Source of the DNA: CBDCWQ01 sp965223435
GTDB lineage: Bacteria > Myxococcota > Kuafuiibacteriia > Kuafuiibacteriales > Kuafuiibacteriaceae
Reading direction: 5' to 3'
NCBI GenBank assembly: GCA_965223435.1
Contig: CBDCWQ010000020.1
Location: 1,121,364 to 1,185,363, forward strand
Length of the DNA stretch: 64,000 bases
Both the position numbers and the translations under genes were made by a program. Position 1 is the first letter of the stretch. Every line of letters begins with the position of its first letter. The notes below the pieces were generated by a model that was given only the letters and a program-made list of their open reading frames with translations, made no database searches and had not been told where the DNA came from. Positions 34,268-43,275 of this stretch are shown in pieces.

Positions 34268-37200
34268 CTACCTCTTGAGTTGGGTGAGGACCTGAGAAGC
34301 ATCAGGGTGAAGGTCAGGCACGTTTTTGGGAAGGTCCTCCCGGTCGACGCGTTTGGCTAGGCGCTTGGCCGCTTTGGTGTCTTTGAAATCGAGGAGGAGT
34401 GCGACGACATTGGCGTTTGCGTAAGGATGCCTCAGGTCCGCTGCGCGTTGAAAACCGAAATATGCCGCCTGAATGTTGCCCAGGAGGAGTTCTGCCATTC
34501 CGATCTTGTTGTAAAAGCGGCCATCCCGGTCATCGACTTCCAGCCCGCGGGAGGCGGTGAGCTTGGCTTTGGCGGGCTTACCTGCGCGCAGAAAGTAGTC
34601 CGCCAGATCGGCAAGGCTGTTGAGATCTTTTGGGTTCTGAGCCAGCGCTTGCCTCAGGCTTGCCTTTTTTTGTTTGGATGAAGAGGCGCGCTGGAGCCTC
34701 GGGGTTTTGACACGCTGTTCATCACTTTTGGCAATGCAGCCCAACACCGCACCACTGAAGACGCGAAGTTCTCGGGCTTTTTGGACACATGCTGTGAAGT
34801 ATTCCTCACCTTTTTGGCGAATGGCGTTGGCTTGTTCTCCCACGAGCTGGCGGTATTGATTGGTTTCGTCCGCCGACAGCCCCTCGGGTACGGGCGCGTT
34901 TTGTAAAAAGGTACCGAAGTTGGTGTAGGCGAGAGCAGCCCGATGAAGGGCGGCCACCGCCCACTCTCCTCGGTTGTAGTCTACGGCCTCACCAAGCGCT
35001 TCTTCGAGCCGGGTCAAAAGCTCAGCTTTCTTTTCGGTTGCGGCCTGAACATCGCTTTCCCCAGAAACCCGCTCGAATTGACGAAAAATGACATCACCGG
35101 CCAAAAAGGCGGCGCGGGCCGCATCGTCTTGCACGGAGTCCTCACTGCTTCGGCCCGCATGGGACACGGCCGATTGGAAGGAGCGAAGGGCCGCGCGAAG
35201 CTTGCCCGCTTTTTGGGCCGAAAGACCTAGCATCAGGTGGGCGCGCAAGTTCTCAGGGTCATTTCTTAGGATCTGTCTGGCCGCTTTTTCCATTCCGTCC
35301 CAGTCGCTCAGCCGCTCATAGGAGTGGAGCATCTTTTTGATGTATTCGGCGCGGCGGGCCTTGTTGCTTGTTCTACGCAACAGCTCGCGGAAGTTGCTGA
35401 TGGCGCCACGGTGATCGCCGCTCAGCTGCTTGATGGTGCCCGCTTGGGCGAGCATATCCTGAGCCGACCGATCGCGCGGAAACGCTTTGTAGAATTCTTC
35501 CAAGAAGACTGCGGCCTGCTCGTACTCACCGGTCTGACTCGTGAAGCTTGCAAGGGTTCCGAATACGTCGCCCAGATACTGAGACTTGGGGTAGGCACCG
35601 ATAAATTGGTTGCCCGTCTCGAAGACCTTGTCGAGGTTACGGGCTTCCTTGTATTGGACAAAAGCGGTGTACAGCGTTTTTTCGGCGACCGGTGAGTTTT
35701 TATGTTTCTCCCAATAATCTTTGAGCTGGGAGCCGGCGTCGCCCCCTTGAGGCCGGTCCACGGATGCGGTCAGGATGACCTCGCCGATCTGGCGTTCTTC
35801 GGCACCTTTGGCGGTACGGAGCATTCGTTGCTTGAAAGCCGCGGATCCGAGGCCCTTGGTTTTGGCAAACTGACGGGCCCGCGTGGCGACGGCTGCGTAG
35901 TCTTGGCGCTGGGCGAAGGAGTCCAAAATGAGGTCAGCCGCAATGATGCTCGAGGGGTGCCCGGGGCGCTGGGCAATGAATTCGTCAAAAACGCCCACCG
36001 CCCGATCGAAGTCTCCGGCCTCATAGTAGCTGCGACCGATGTTGAGTTTGATTTTGGGCACTTTTTGCGATTTGGGAAAGGCTTCTACGTAGGCAACACC
36101 GTTTCGAATCAGGCCTTGCTGCGCCCAAATGCGGTCAAACCTGGGGAGCTTGTGGGCTTCCCGCAGCGCCTCATGAAAGGATGCGCAGGCGTTGTACAAG
36201 GCCTCTTCTTTGGCTTTTCTTGTTTTGGCCAGCTCGGCCAACTCTTCGAAGCGGTCCCCGGCGCGGGCGTAGTCGCGAGCCTCAAACAACGTGTCTGCCA
36301 AGTTCGCGAGGACATCGGCTTGGTGCTTGCTCTTTGGAAAGCTCTCCAAATAGCGCGCGTACGCTTGGGTGACCCCGTTTAAAAGTCTGGTGTTTTTCTT
36401 TTTGACCGCGACGCCCTGCGCGCGGGTCGAGAGGTCTCGTGATATGAGCTCGAAATCCTTTTCTGCGGATTTGCGCTGGGCCCTGGGGATTCGCCAGTCG
36501 AAGCGAAAGGTATCCAAAGCGCGGAGCATCGCCTCCACGTCTCGGTGCACCAGGTTGTAGTTGTGGGCTCGTTTGGAGGATTCGTAGATGCGGCTGGTGA
36601 AGTCCAAGTTGAGCTCCGCATCGTGAGACAGTCGCGTGATTTCTCGGTAGGCCATGGAAGCCGCGTTGTAGTTTTGTTTGATGAAATAACGTTTGGCGAG
36701 CTTTCGAAGCGCCAGAAGGTAGTGGCTTCTGGAATCGGACAGCCCCCGAAAATACTTCAGTGCGCCTTTTGGTTTTTTGACTTCGGTGTAGGCAAAAGCG
36801 AGGTCGATAAGGGCCTCCCTTTTGACGCTGATCAGGCGCTCTTCGTCTTTTTTGGATTCGCCTTTGCCTGATTTTGAGCTGGCCACAATGGCCGACTCGA
36901 AATGGTGCAAGGCTTCTTTGTAGTCGGTTTCGTTGAGGTATACCCACCCCATCTTGAAGTGGGCCATGCCGTGAACTGAACTGTGGGGCGAGTCGAGAAT
37001 CTTCTGGTAATAGCGCTTGGCACCGACCAGGTCCTGTTTGTCAAAACGGTAGTCACCCAGAACGAGGTAGGCATCCAAGACCAAGGTGCTCTTCGGGTAT
37101 TTGGTGACGAGGTTTTCGTATTGCCGAATCATGGCTTCGTAGTCGCCCAATTCGCGAAGTTCGTGCGCCAAGAAGAAAATGACTTTGTCGTTGTCTTTGA

Positions 37201-37600
37201 ATTCAGGCCATTCGCTCAAGACCCGGCGGTAGGTTTCGGCGGCCTTTTGCTTAAGAAGGCGCGCCGTCGGGGCCACCACCGAGCCCTTGGAGGACTCCCC
37301 GCGTTCTTCGTGAACCAAATAGAACTCATAACGGGCTTGCTCGACATAGAGCTCTGCGAGGCGAAGATAAATGTCAGGAAGAAAGGGGGCGCCTCTGGAC
37401 CGGGTGATGAGCTCCTTGGTCACTTCAACCGAGTGGGCAACCTTGGCAATGTCGCGGCGCAGCTTGCCGATGAACTCCTGCTGTTTTTCAGCCTTGGTTT
37501 GATAGCCATCGGAGCCGGGGGCCTGGCCGAAAAGCGCGGCAGGCACCAAAAGGACGAGACCCGCGAAAACGGCAGCAGTGGGTGAAGTCGGTCGAGACAT
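34268..37600 (-). CDS. Large periplasmic TPR protein of the Glt-like machine
   Basis: The 1110-residue protein has a signal peptide (SPTAAVFAGLVLLVPAALFGQA) and is built of TPR-like helical repeats along its length (DIYLRLAELYVEQARYEFYL, YETDYKEALHHFESA-type units, VLANLADTLFEARDYARAGDRFEELA, NIGRSYYEAGDFDRAVGVFDEF, AELLLGNIQAAYFGFQRA). The start is ATG 37600, which overlaps the stop of the previous gene (TGATG); an upstream ATG at 37627 gives no better signal. Its place directly after a GltC-like TPR protein and barrels suggests a scaffold spanning the periplasm, comparable to GltE/AglT by role only. Confidence 0.8.
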   Translation of the reverse strand: MSRPTSPTAAVFAGLVLLVPAALFGQAPGSDGYQTKAEKQQEFIGKLRRDIAKVAHSVEVTKELITRSRGAPFLPDIYLRLAELYVEQARYEFYLVHEERGESSKGSVVAPTARLLKQKAAETYRRVLSEWPEFKDNDKVIFFLAHELRELGDYEAMIRQYENLVTKYPKSTLVLDAYLVLGDYRFDKQDLVGAKRYYQKILDSPHSSVHGMAHFKMGWVYLNETDYKEALHHFESAIVASSKSGKGESKKDEERLISVKREALIDLAFAYTEVKKPKGALKYFRGLSDSRSHYLLALRKLAKRYFIKQNYNAASMAYREITRLSHDAELNLDFTSRIYESSKRAHNYNLVHRDVEAMLRALDTFRFDWRIPRAQRKSAEKDFELISRDLSTRAQGVAVKKKNTRLLNGVTQAYARYLESFPKSKHQADVLANLADTLFEARDYARAGDRFEELAELAKTRKAKEEALYNACASFHEALREAHKLPRFDRIWAQQGLIRNGVAYVEAFPKSQKVPKIKLNIGRSYYEAGDFDRAVGVFDEFIAQRPGHPSSIIAADLILDSFAQRQDYAAVATRARQFAKTKGLGSAAFKQRMLRTAKGAEERQIGEVILTASVDRPQGGDAGSQLKDYWEKHKNSPVAEKTLYTAFVQYKEARNLDKVFETGNQFIGAYPKSQYLGDVFGTLASFTSQTGEYEQAAVFLEEFYKAFPRDRSAQDMLAQAGTIKQLSGDHRGAISNFRELLRRTSNKARRAEYIKKMLHSYERLSDWDGMEKAARQILRNDPENLRAHLMLGLSAQKAGKLRAALRSFQSAVSHAGRSSEDSVQDDAARAAFLAGDVIFRQFERVSGESDVQAATEKKAELLTRLEEALGEAVDYNRGEWAVAALHRAALAYTNFGTFLQNAPVPEGLSADETNQYRQLVGEQANAIRQKGEEYFTACVQKARELRVFSGAVLGCIAKSDEQRVKTPRLQRASSSKQKKASLRQALAQNPKDLNSLADLADYFLRAGKPAKAKLTASRGLEVDDRDGRFYNKIGMAELLLGNIQAAYFGFQRAADLRHPYANANVVALLLDFKDTKAAKRLAKRVDREDLPKNVPDLHPDASQVLTQLKR

Positions 37601-39144
37601 CAGTCCTTTTCCCCTTCGTCGAAGCAACGGTTTTCGACCAGAAAGTCATAGGTAGGGAGTTCGTCATTCCAGAACTCATCCACAAAGGCGTAATAGGCCG
37701 TGTCACCGGAGGACGGAATATCGAGATTGTCGGCTTGCTCGCGGCGCCGGGCGTTTTCGCGCTTGAGGCGGCGGTAGATCGCGAGCCCCACTTCGTAGTC
37801 CAGGAGATACATTTGCTCTTCGAACTCAACCAGTTCCTCGGCAACCTTGCGGGTCTTGTGTTTGAGCAGCGCGTCGATGGAGAGGTCGGTTTGGGTCGAT
37901 TTGAGGGCGTAAATCAGCCGCAGGTGCTCATCGAGGCCGACTTCAACCCAGGAACCACCGATGGTATCGATGCGGTCGGCCTCGTCGCCGAGCATGCGCC
38001 GGAAGCTGGCGGTGCGCTGGATTTGCCCGTCCTGAAGGGCCGCCCCTCGTAAGACGTCGTCTTTGCGCAAGTCGATTCGGGATCGAATGTTGCCCAAGGT
38101 GTCCCCATACTGAAATCGGAAGCGGCGGATCTCGCGCTTCGATGGGATGTAGTGGCAAAGGTTTTTGTACACCAAGGAGCGCAGAAGCGATTTTTCGGGT
38201 GCAAAATGATCCTGATAACTGGGGGCTTCCAACGCATAGAGAATCCCCATGGTCTTTCGGAAGTTTCGAAGCCAATAGTAGGTCCATGCTTTTTCGAGGA
38301 ATAAGGACGCCTCGGCGGTCGAAAGCTCGGGAACCTCGACTTCATTGTACATCTTGAGCGCCGCTTGGTAGCGCTCTTTGTCGTACAGAACCCGCGCCAG
38401 AGCGAGGCGCGCCCGGTTTCGGTCATCTCTATCGGTTTGGGCGTGCTCAACAACCCGTCTGAAAAGGGCGACTGCCCGGGCTGTTCGTCCGGCCCTCAGC
38501 CGCTCGACCCCCAGGGCGTACAAGGCTTTTGGCTTGTAGGGGCTTTCTTCGGGAATATCGTCGAAAAGGCGCTGTGCCCAGGGTTTGCGTCCGGCTTTCA
38601 GATCATGGAGGCCTTGGTGGTAGGCGACAAATGGGGCGATGAACGGTGGGAGATAGCCAAACTCGCTTTCACTCAAAAGACCGTTGTCGATGAGGCCTTC
38701 GTCGTGCGGACCTTCGACGAGCGATTCGATTTCAAGAAGCGCGTCTGGCAGGATCTCAGGGCGGGTGCGGTTTTTTGCCACATTGTAAAGATATTCGGCT
38801 GCCCCGTGGCGAAAGTTGAGACGCTTGAGGGAGACCCCAAGAAAGTACTCAGCCCACTCGTAGTTTTCGACCGTATCTTCGTTGGTGCTGACGTAGTCGT
38901 ACATCAATGCAGCGGCCGATTCGTAGTCGTCGCCATAGAACTCACCCAGTGCCTCTTCGAAGACCTCGGGGCCGGCGGCCGGCCTTCGTTGTTTTTTGGG
39001 CTCCTGTTCTTTTTTGGGCTTGGGTTTGGACTGTGCGACCTTGGCCACCGCTTTTTTGGGCTTTTCTTTGGCTTTGTCTTCAGCGGCGGCGGCTTGGGAA
39101 GGCAACAGGAGCGCCAGACAGATCGGGGTGAAACGATGGCTCAT
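37600..39144 (-). CDS. Periplasmic TPR protein (GltC-like)
   Basis: The 514-residue protein has a signal peptide (FTPICLALLLPSQAAAA), a Lys/Pro-rich linker, then TPR-type helices (EEALGEFYGDDYESAAALMYDYVS, YALGVERLRAGRTARAVALFRRVV, ARLALARVLYDKERYQAALKMYN). The C-terminus is acidic and Arg-rich. In Myxococcus the outer-membrane GltA/GltB barrels are encoded with a TPR protein, GltC; the order here (barrel, barrel, TPR) is similar, but identity to GltC is an inference. The previous gene ends three bases upstream. Confidence 0.75.
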   Translation of the reverse strand: MSHRFTPICLALLLPSQAAAAEDKAKEKPKKAVAKVAQSKPKPKKEQEPKKQRRPAAGPEVFEEALGEFYGDDYESAAALMYDYVSTNEDTVENYEWAEYFLGVSLKRLNFRHGAAEYLYNVAKNRTRPEILPDALLEIESLVEGPHDEGLIDNGLLSESEFGYLPPFIAPFVAYHQGLHDLKAGRKPWAQRLFDDIPEESPYKPKALYALGVERLRAGRTARAVALFRRVVEHAQTDRDDRNRARLALARVLYDKERYQAALKMYNEVEVPELSTAEASLFLEKAWTYYWLRNFRKTMGILYALEAPSYQDHFAPEKSLLRSLVYKNLCHYIPSKREIRRFRFQYGDTLGNIRSRIDLRKDDVLRGAALQDGQIQRTASFRRMLGDEADRIDTIGGSWVEVGLDEHLRLIYALKSTQTDLSIDALLKHKTRKVAEELVEFEEQMYLLDYEVGLAIYRRLKRENARRREQADNLDIPSSGDTAYYAFVDEFWNDELPTYDFLVENRCFDEGEKD

Positions 39145-39147
39145 GGC

Positions 39148-39894
39148 TCATGCGCCTCCGTTGGCGTTTTTTTGGGCCTTGGGGTTGCTCTTTGGATACA
39201 GCTCATCGAGGACGTCGTACCCGCTGGGTCCATCATGGAGATCACGGCGTTGACCGTCGGTGGCGCGAACCCGACCGAAGTTGAAAGATACCGAGAAATT
39301 CAGCTGCACGATGAAGTCGAATCCGCTCGGAATGTCGGGGACAAGGGTTCCTCGAATGTCAAAACGGGTGGACACCACTTGTCCCCAGTAGAGCCTGACA
39401 CCGGGACCCGCGGTGGCTTGTACCCGAAAGCCATCCGAAAAATGGGCGATGCCCCCACCCAGGGCGAAGTGCGCCGAGGCATGAAGAATGGATTGGTTAA
39501 AAAAAGTGAATTTCCCAAAGAGCGGTGTAAAAACGAGGTGCGTGCCTGCGAGGTAGTCCAGCCGAGGATCGCTTGTGGGTGCGACGGACCAGCGTTCGGC
39601 CAAGGTGACGTCCAGGCCGTTGTCCACGTTGGCCGAGTAGTGAAAATCGATGGCCTCCCAGGACCACACGTCGCTCAGGTGAAGGGTGTAAGACCCACCC
39701 AGTGTCAGCCCAGTGTAAAATGCGTCGGCGGGCAGCACGCCGGCGGTGATGCTGAATTCATGGACCATGCGATAGGGCTTGTCTTGCACCGCGATGACCC
39801 GGCCGCTTCTGAGTTCGTCGTCGGCTTGAACCTCGAAGACAAAGAGCAGCGAGAGCGCCCATGGTAGCAAAAGACATCGAACAAGAGGCCTCAT
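39148..39894 (-). CDS. Outer-membrane beta-barrel protein (GltA/GltB-like)
   Basis: The 248-residue protein has a signal peptide (VRCLLLPWALSLLFVFEVQA). A pattern of strands follows: YRMVHEFSITAGVLPADAFYTG, LTLGGSYTLHLSDVWSWEAIDFHY, HLVFTPLFGKFTFFNQSILHAS, ending in FDFIVQLNFSVSFNFG. This is the eight-strand-like outer-membrane barrel seen in myxobacterial gliding and related proteins. It is paralogous to the next barrel (VMPEDPFQKGLTGSFSYTVHF). Start ATG 39894 is supported by GGAGGGA 8 bases upstream and a 4-base overlap with the previous stop. Confidence 0.8.
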   Translation of the reverse strand: MRPLVRCLLLPWALSLLFVFEVQADDELRSGRVIAVQDKPYRMVHEFSITAGVLPADAFYTGLTLGGSYTLHLSDVWSWEAIDFHYSANVDNGLDVTLAERWSVAPTSDPRLDYLAGTHLVFTPLFGKFTFFNQSILHASAHFALGGGIAHFSDGFRVQATAGPGVRLYWGQVVSTRFDIRGTLVPDIPSGFDFIVQLNFSVSFNFGRVRATDGQRRDLHDGPSGYDVLDELYPKSNPKAQKNANGGA

Positions 39895-40565
39895 GCGTCG
39901 TCCCTCCATAGATTGAATGCAAGGGCAGCTGTCAGATGGATGACGCTGTCTATTTCGAAGGATTCATTGGTTCGGATGGCCCGTTTCAACGACAGAAAAC
40001 CGCGGGCGTCGAAGCGAAGCGATGTCGTCTTGCTAAGGAAGACCCGATATCCGAGGCCGAGGCCCGCAGCTGGCCGAAAATCCTTGAGGGTGCCCGTGAT
40101 ATCCGCTCGGTCGCCAAACACCACGCCGGCGTGCAGTCCGAGAAACAAGGATTGGTGCACCACGGTGTCGTTGAACAATACGAGCTTCCCGTAAAACGGA
40201 GAAAACTCGACTCCGGTGGTGGCCATAAAGCGGGGCGCGGCAAAGTCCTCAGGGGGGATGGCGAAGGTGGAAATCAGTTCGTCTCTTAGATTGGTCGATG
40301 TGAGATAAGAAGCGGTCGCGCGAAACAGCTCCCACGCAAAATAGTTGTTGAAGTGCACCGTATAAGAGAAGCTCCCGGTCAGCCCTTTTTGAAATGGGTC
40401 TTCGGGCATGACGCCTAAAGAAAAGGCGAACTCATGGGCCATCTGAAACTTTCTTCGTTGGATGGCGACCTTGCTGTCGGTTCCGCCTTCTTGGGCGAAG
40501 GCCGTGGGCGCAAGGCCGCCGGCCAAAAGAGGAAGGAACAAAAAGACGCGTTGTCCGAAGCTCAC
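39891..40565 (-). CDS. Outer-membrane beta-barrel protein (GltA/GltB-like)
   Basis: The 224-residue protein has a signal peptide (FGQRVFLFLPLLAGGLAPTAFA) and barrel strands matching its neighbour: FQMAHEFAFSLGVMPEDPFQKG, LTGSFSYTVHFNNYFAWELFR, EFSPFYGKLVLFNDTVVHQSLF, ending IHLTAALAFNLW. Both barrels likely interact in the outer membrane, as GltA and GltB are known to do in Myxococcus. Its stop overlaps the start of the next barrel gene (ATGA). Confidence 0.8.
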   Translation of the reverse strand: MSFGQRVFLFLPLLAGGLAPTAFAQEGGTDSKVAIQRRKFQMAHEFAFSLGVMPEDPFQKGLTGSFSYTVHFNNYFAWELFRATASYLTSTNLRDELISTFAIPPEDFAAPRFMATTGVEFSPFYGKLVLFNDTVVHQSLFLGLHAGVVFGDRADITGTLKDFRPAAGLGLGYRVFLSKTTSLRFDARGFLSLKRAIRTNESFEIDSVIHLTAALAFNLWRDDA

Positions 40566-40580
40566 GAGATGCAGGCTACT

Positions 40581-42839
40581 TTAGAATCCGGTTGAGCTGA
40601 AGATGAAGGGGTAGGATACAACGACCACTCCGCCTCGCGGTTTGGGAAAGGTCCATCGTTTCAGACTAGAGATGATACATTTGGCTACCCCGGGGTTTCG
40701 AATGGTCGACAGTTTTTGCCTGACCCTGCCGACGCGCCCGCTGGTGGAAATGTGCCACTCCAGAACCAGCTTCCCCGCCAGGCCCGGGTCCCGAAGCAGC
40801 GTTTTTTCGTAACAATATTGAACTTCTTTGAGGTGCTTGTTGATCACGCGGGCGACCTCTTCGCGGGAAATGCTCCCTTTTGCCTTGAGCCTTCGCGCAG
40901 AGGCTCGGGTCACTTTGCCTCGAACGCGGGCGCCTCCGGGCTTGCCGATGCGCATTCCCCCGCCTCGTCGAAGGAGCTTGGCGGCACCGCGCGTAAGCAT
41001 CTTCCCACCTCCGCCTCCACCGAGACTGATTTTCGAGGAGGGTGTTTTTCCGATGGGTGCGCCAATGCGGTAGTTGGACCCACCGGGTGCTTTGACCGCG
41101 TCGATGTTCGACACCCGAGCGACGATGGACGAACGCCCGGGAGCCTTGAGGTTGAGTTTGCCGCCGATGGCTCCGAGTACACCGCGCGCCTTGACGTTTT
41201 TTCTTGAAACGCCCCGAGGAGCCTTCTTGGCTACCCTTTTCGGTTTGGTCTTTTGTTTGCGGCGCTTGGGGGGCGGCGCTTCGGGTTCTGGCTCGGGTTC
41301 GGGCTCAGCGACCGGTTCGGGCTCTGGTTCCGGTTCGGGCTCTGGGATTTCGACGTCGCGCAGATCGTTTGGCTCGGGCTCAGACCATTGCTCGGTGGGC
41401 CTTTCGCTGTAGGTGACACCCGCGGATGCCAATCCCACCATGGCGCCCACTACCAAGTGAAGAACCACGGCAAAGCCGATGGCTTTGGCGACCAGCCGGT
41501 CTATTCGGAATTGAAAGTTGTCGGTGGCGAGGGCCGGAGGATGGACGAAGCGAAGCCGGTATTCGGATTGACCAAGACAGATGGTGGCCGTCTTACCCTT
41601 CTTGAGCTGTGTCCGGTAGAGGGTCCCTTTCTTCGAAACCGCATAGGCCGAAGTTTTGAGGGCATCCAGCTTGACCTTTTCGGAACCGTCGCTGATTTTT
41701 CCGGTTGCGGATTTGGGGAACTCGACGATCGCCTCTCCGCTTTTGTTGACCCGCGCGAGACGAAAGGCCTTAAAAGGGTCGTTGCCTCCTTTTTGACCTT
41801 TGACCGTGAAGCGTTCACCGGTCCGCAAGAGCGTCAGGGCGCGGACTTCGTCCGCGGAAAAATGAACAATCTCCAACGCGGGGGTCGGAGTCCTGGCCCC
41901 TTTTGGGGGTTTGGGATCGGGCTTTTTGAGCGTCTCTCGAAGAGAAAACCCCGGTCGAAGGTCGGCTTCGATTTCTTCGGGATCGATTTCTTCGGCGTGG
42001 TCTTCGACCTCGACCGCGGTGGGCTCAAGCTCGTAGTGAGGAACAGGTGCTTGGGCGCCCGGCCCCTTTGTGGGGGTCCTCTTTGGGGTGGGTGCGCCGT
42101 TGACCGGTGCGCGTTTGAGCAACCGGGTGCTGGGTTCTTCGACCGTTTCGTAATCGGGTGAGGCGAGTGTCGGTAGCCCTGCGGCGGGTGTGAACGTGGA
42201 CTCAAACGCTTGGTCGACACTGTCGAAGGCGGGCTCCTGTTGCCCGTTTGACCTCGGTGAAGTGGATGCGGGGAGCGCAACGATATTGCCCGAGTCGAAG
42301 TGGGTACGCGACTCGGAGTCGAACCCCGTATCGTCCTTAGGTCGACGGCGAGAAAGGTCCCGAGAGAGCTCCTTTTGGATCAGAAGATCAATGGAAGCGC
42401 TGACGTTGCCTGACGAGCCCGCCGAGGGGTCTGGGGCGAGGTCCTTTGCCAAAAGGGAAGCGCCCCTCGGGGGAGGGGGCGGGGGTGGAACGCGCCGGGT
42501 GGGATGACTCGCCGCAGAAACCGAGCTTCGTTTCCCTTTGGGCGTGACAAACTTGAACTTGAGCGTATGGCTGCCGATGCGAATCTCATCTCGCGGTGTG
42601 ACCTCGGTGTGTTCAATTGGCTGCCCATTGATGAACGTGTTTCCACTGCCGAGATCCAGGAGGCTCACCTGCCCTTCCTCGTGTTTCAAAAGGGCGTGAT
42701 GGGCAGCGATGCCGGATTCGTCGAGTCGAAGTTGTGCATCATCGCCTCTTCCGATGACGACTTCCGATTCGACAAAAACCTCGCTCCCAACGTACTCGCT
42801 GTCGCGAAAGACAAAAATCTGAAGCAGTGCGTGGGTCAT
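40581..42839 (-). CDS. FHA domain protein with single TM and AgmX/PglI-type TonB-like C-terminus (GltG/PglI-like)
   Basis: The 752-residue protein has four parts. An N-terminal FHA domain (residues about 1-95) lacks the usual Ser before the His (IAAHHALL). A long polar cytoplasmic linker follows, then one membrane helix near residue 475 (AIGFAVVLHLVVGAMVGLASAG) and a periplasmic Glu-Pro repeat and Lys-rich stretch as in TonB. The C-terminal TonB/TolA-like domain contains VARVINKHLKEVQYCYEKTLL, GKLVLEWHISTSGRVG and WTFPKPRGGVVVVSYPFIF, the AgmX/PglI signature. Myxococcus GltG and PglI have this layout and link the cytoplasm and inner membrane to outer-membrane proteins in gliding. The gene precedes two barrels and two TPR proteins in an operon. 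Confidence 0.85.
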   Translation of the reverse strand: MTHALLQIFVFRDSEYVGSEVFVESEVVIGRGDDAQLRLDESGIAAHHALLKHEEGQVSLLDLGSGNTFINGQPIEHTEVTPRDEIRIGSHTLKFKFVTPKGKRSSVSAASHPTRRVPPPPPPPRGASLLAKDLAPDPSAGSSGNVSASIDLLIQKELSRDLSRRRPKDDTGFDSESRTHFDSGNIVALPASTSPRSNGQQEPAFDSVDQAFESTFTPAAGLPTLASPDYETVEEPSTRLLKRAPVNGAPTPKRTPTKGPGAQAPVPHYELEPTAVEVEDHAEEIDPEEIEADLRPGFSLRETLKKPDPKPPKGARTPTPALEIVHFSADEVRALTLLRTGERFTVKGQKGGNDPFKAFRLARVNKSGEAIVEFPKSATGKISDGSEKVKLDALKTSAYAVSKKGTLYRTQLKKGKTATICLGQSEYRLRFVHPPALATDNFQFRIDRLVAKAIGFAVVLHLVVGAMVGLASAGVTYSERPTEQWSEPEPNDLRDVEIPEPEPEPEPEPVAEPEPEPEPEAPPPKRRKQKTKPKRVAKKAPRGVSRKNVKARGVLGAIGGKLNLKAPGRSSIVARVSNIDAVKAPGGSNYRIGAPIGKTPSSKISLGGGGGGKMLTRGAAKLLRRGGGMRIGKPGGARVRGKVTRASARRLKAKGSISREEVARVINKHLKEVQYCYEKTLLRDPGLAGKLVLEWHISTSGRVGRVRQKLSTIRNPGVAKCIISSLKRWTFPKPRGGVVVVSYPFIFSSTGF
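41279..41346. repeat. Simple GGTTCG/GGCTCG-type repeat encoding Glu-Pro tract
   Basis: The region encodes the PEPEPEPEPE-type linker of the TonB-like protein with hexamer-like degeneracy (ggttcg, ggctct, ggctcg units on the plus strand). Such tracts are typical of periplasm-spanning linkers and can change length. Confidence 0.7.
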
Positions 42840-42870
42840 GGGCGACCTTGAATCCTGTGTTTCGACACAA

Positions 42871-43275
42871 TCACTGGTCGAATATGGTCTTGATGGTCAG
42901 TCTTTTGAAGGATTTCCGTCTTCGGACCATGCTAGAAATCCCCGATTCTTTACGATCAAAGAGGTAGACGGCGCCGCTTTTGTTGGTCTGCCCCTGAATA
43001 AGTCGATCGTCAAAATCGATTCTGGTAGGGCCTCGAAATTGCGGCGTTTGTGCGGGGGCCTCGTTCGCCGGCTCCGGATTCTTGGGTGTACTTCGAGGCT
43101 CGTTCGCTGAAGATCGCCTTTGAGTCCTTTTTCGGGCTTTACGCCCGCGCCGCCTCTTTCGCTTTTTTTTGGCCAGGGCGATGTTTGCGTGGTTCATGGG
43201 TATCCCTGGAAAGTCCAGGAGGGCGCCTCCAAGGAACAGCGAAAACAAGAGGACGACTGGTCGTCTGGCGCGCAT
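42871..43275 (-). CDS. Small secreted basic protein of the Glt-like operon
   Basis: The 134-residue protein has a signal (RPVVLLFSLFLGGALLDF) and a basic stretch (KKKRKRRRGRKARKRTQRR). A short C-terminal domain follows with RIDFDDRLIQGQTNKSGAVYL, FDRKESGISSMVRRRKSFKRL and TIKTIFDQ at the end. It is the first gene of the minus-strand operon, 31 bases before the FHA/TonB-like gene. I believe small proteins of this kind occur next to gliding genes in myxobacteria, but I cannot name the family. Start ATG 43275 is supported by GAAAGGA upstream; an earlier in-frame start gives no signal peptide. Confidence 0.6.
   Translation of the reverse strand: MRARRPVVLLFSLFLGGALLDFPGIPMNHANIALAKKKRKRRRGRKARKRTQRRSSANEPRSTPKNPEPANEAPAQTPQFRGPTRIDFDDRLIQGQTNKSGAVYLFDRKESGISSMVRRRKSFKRLTIKTIFDQ

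Noticed and set aside
38365..39867. 500-residue open frame on the plus strand
   Set aside because: It lies opposite a TPR gene and a barrel gene that have signal peptides, operon overlaps and family matches; it looks like a shadow.
41253..42161. 302-residue open frame on the plus strand opposite the TonB-like protein
   Set aside because: Phe/Gly-rich shadow of the Pro/Glu-rich coding strand.
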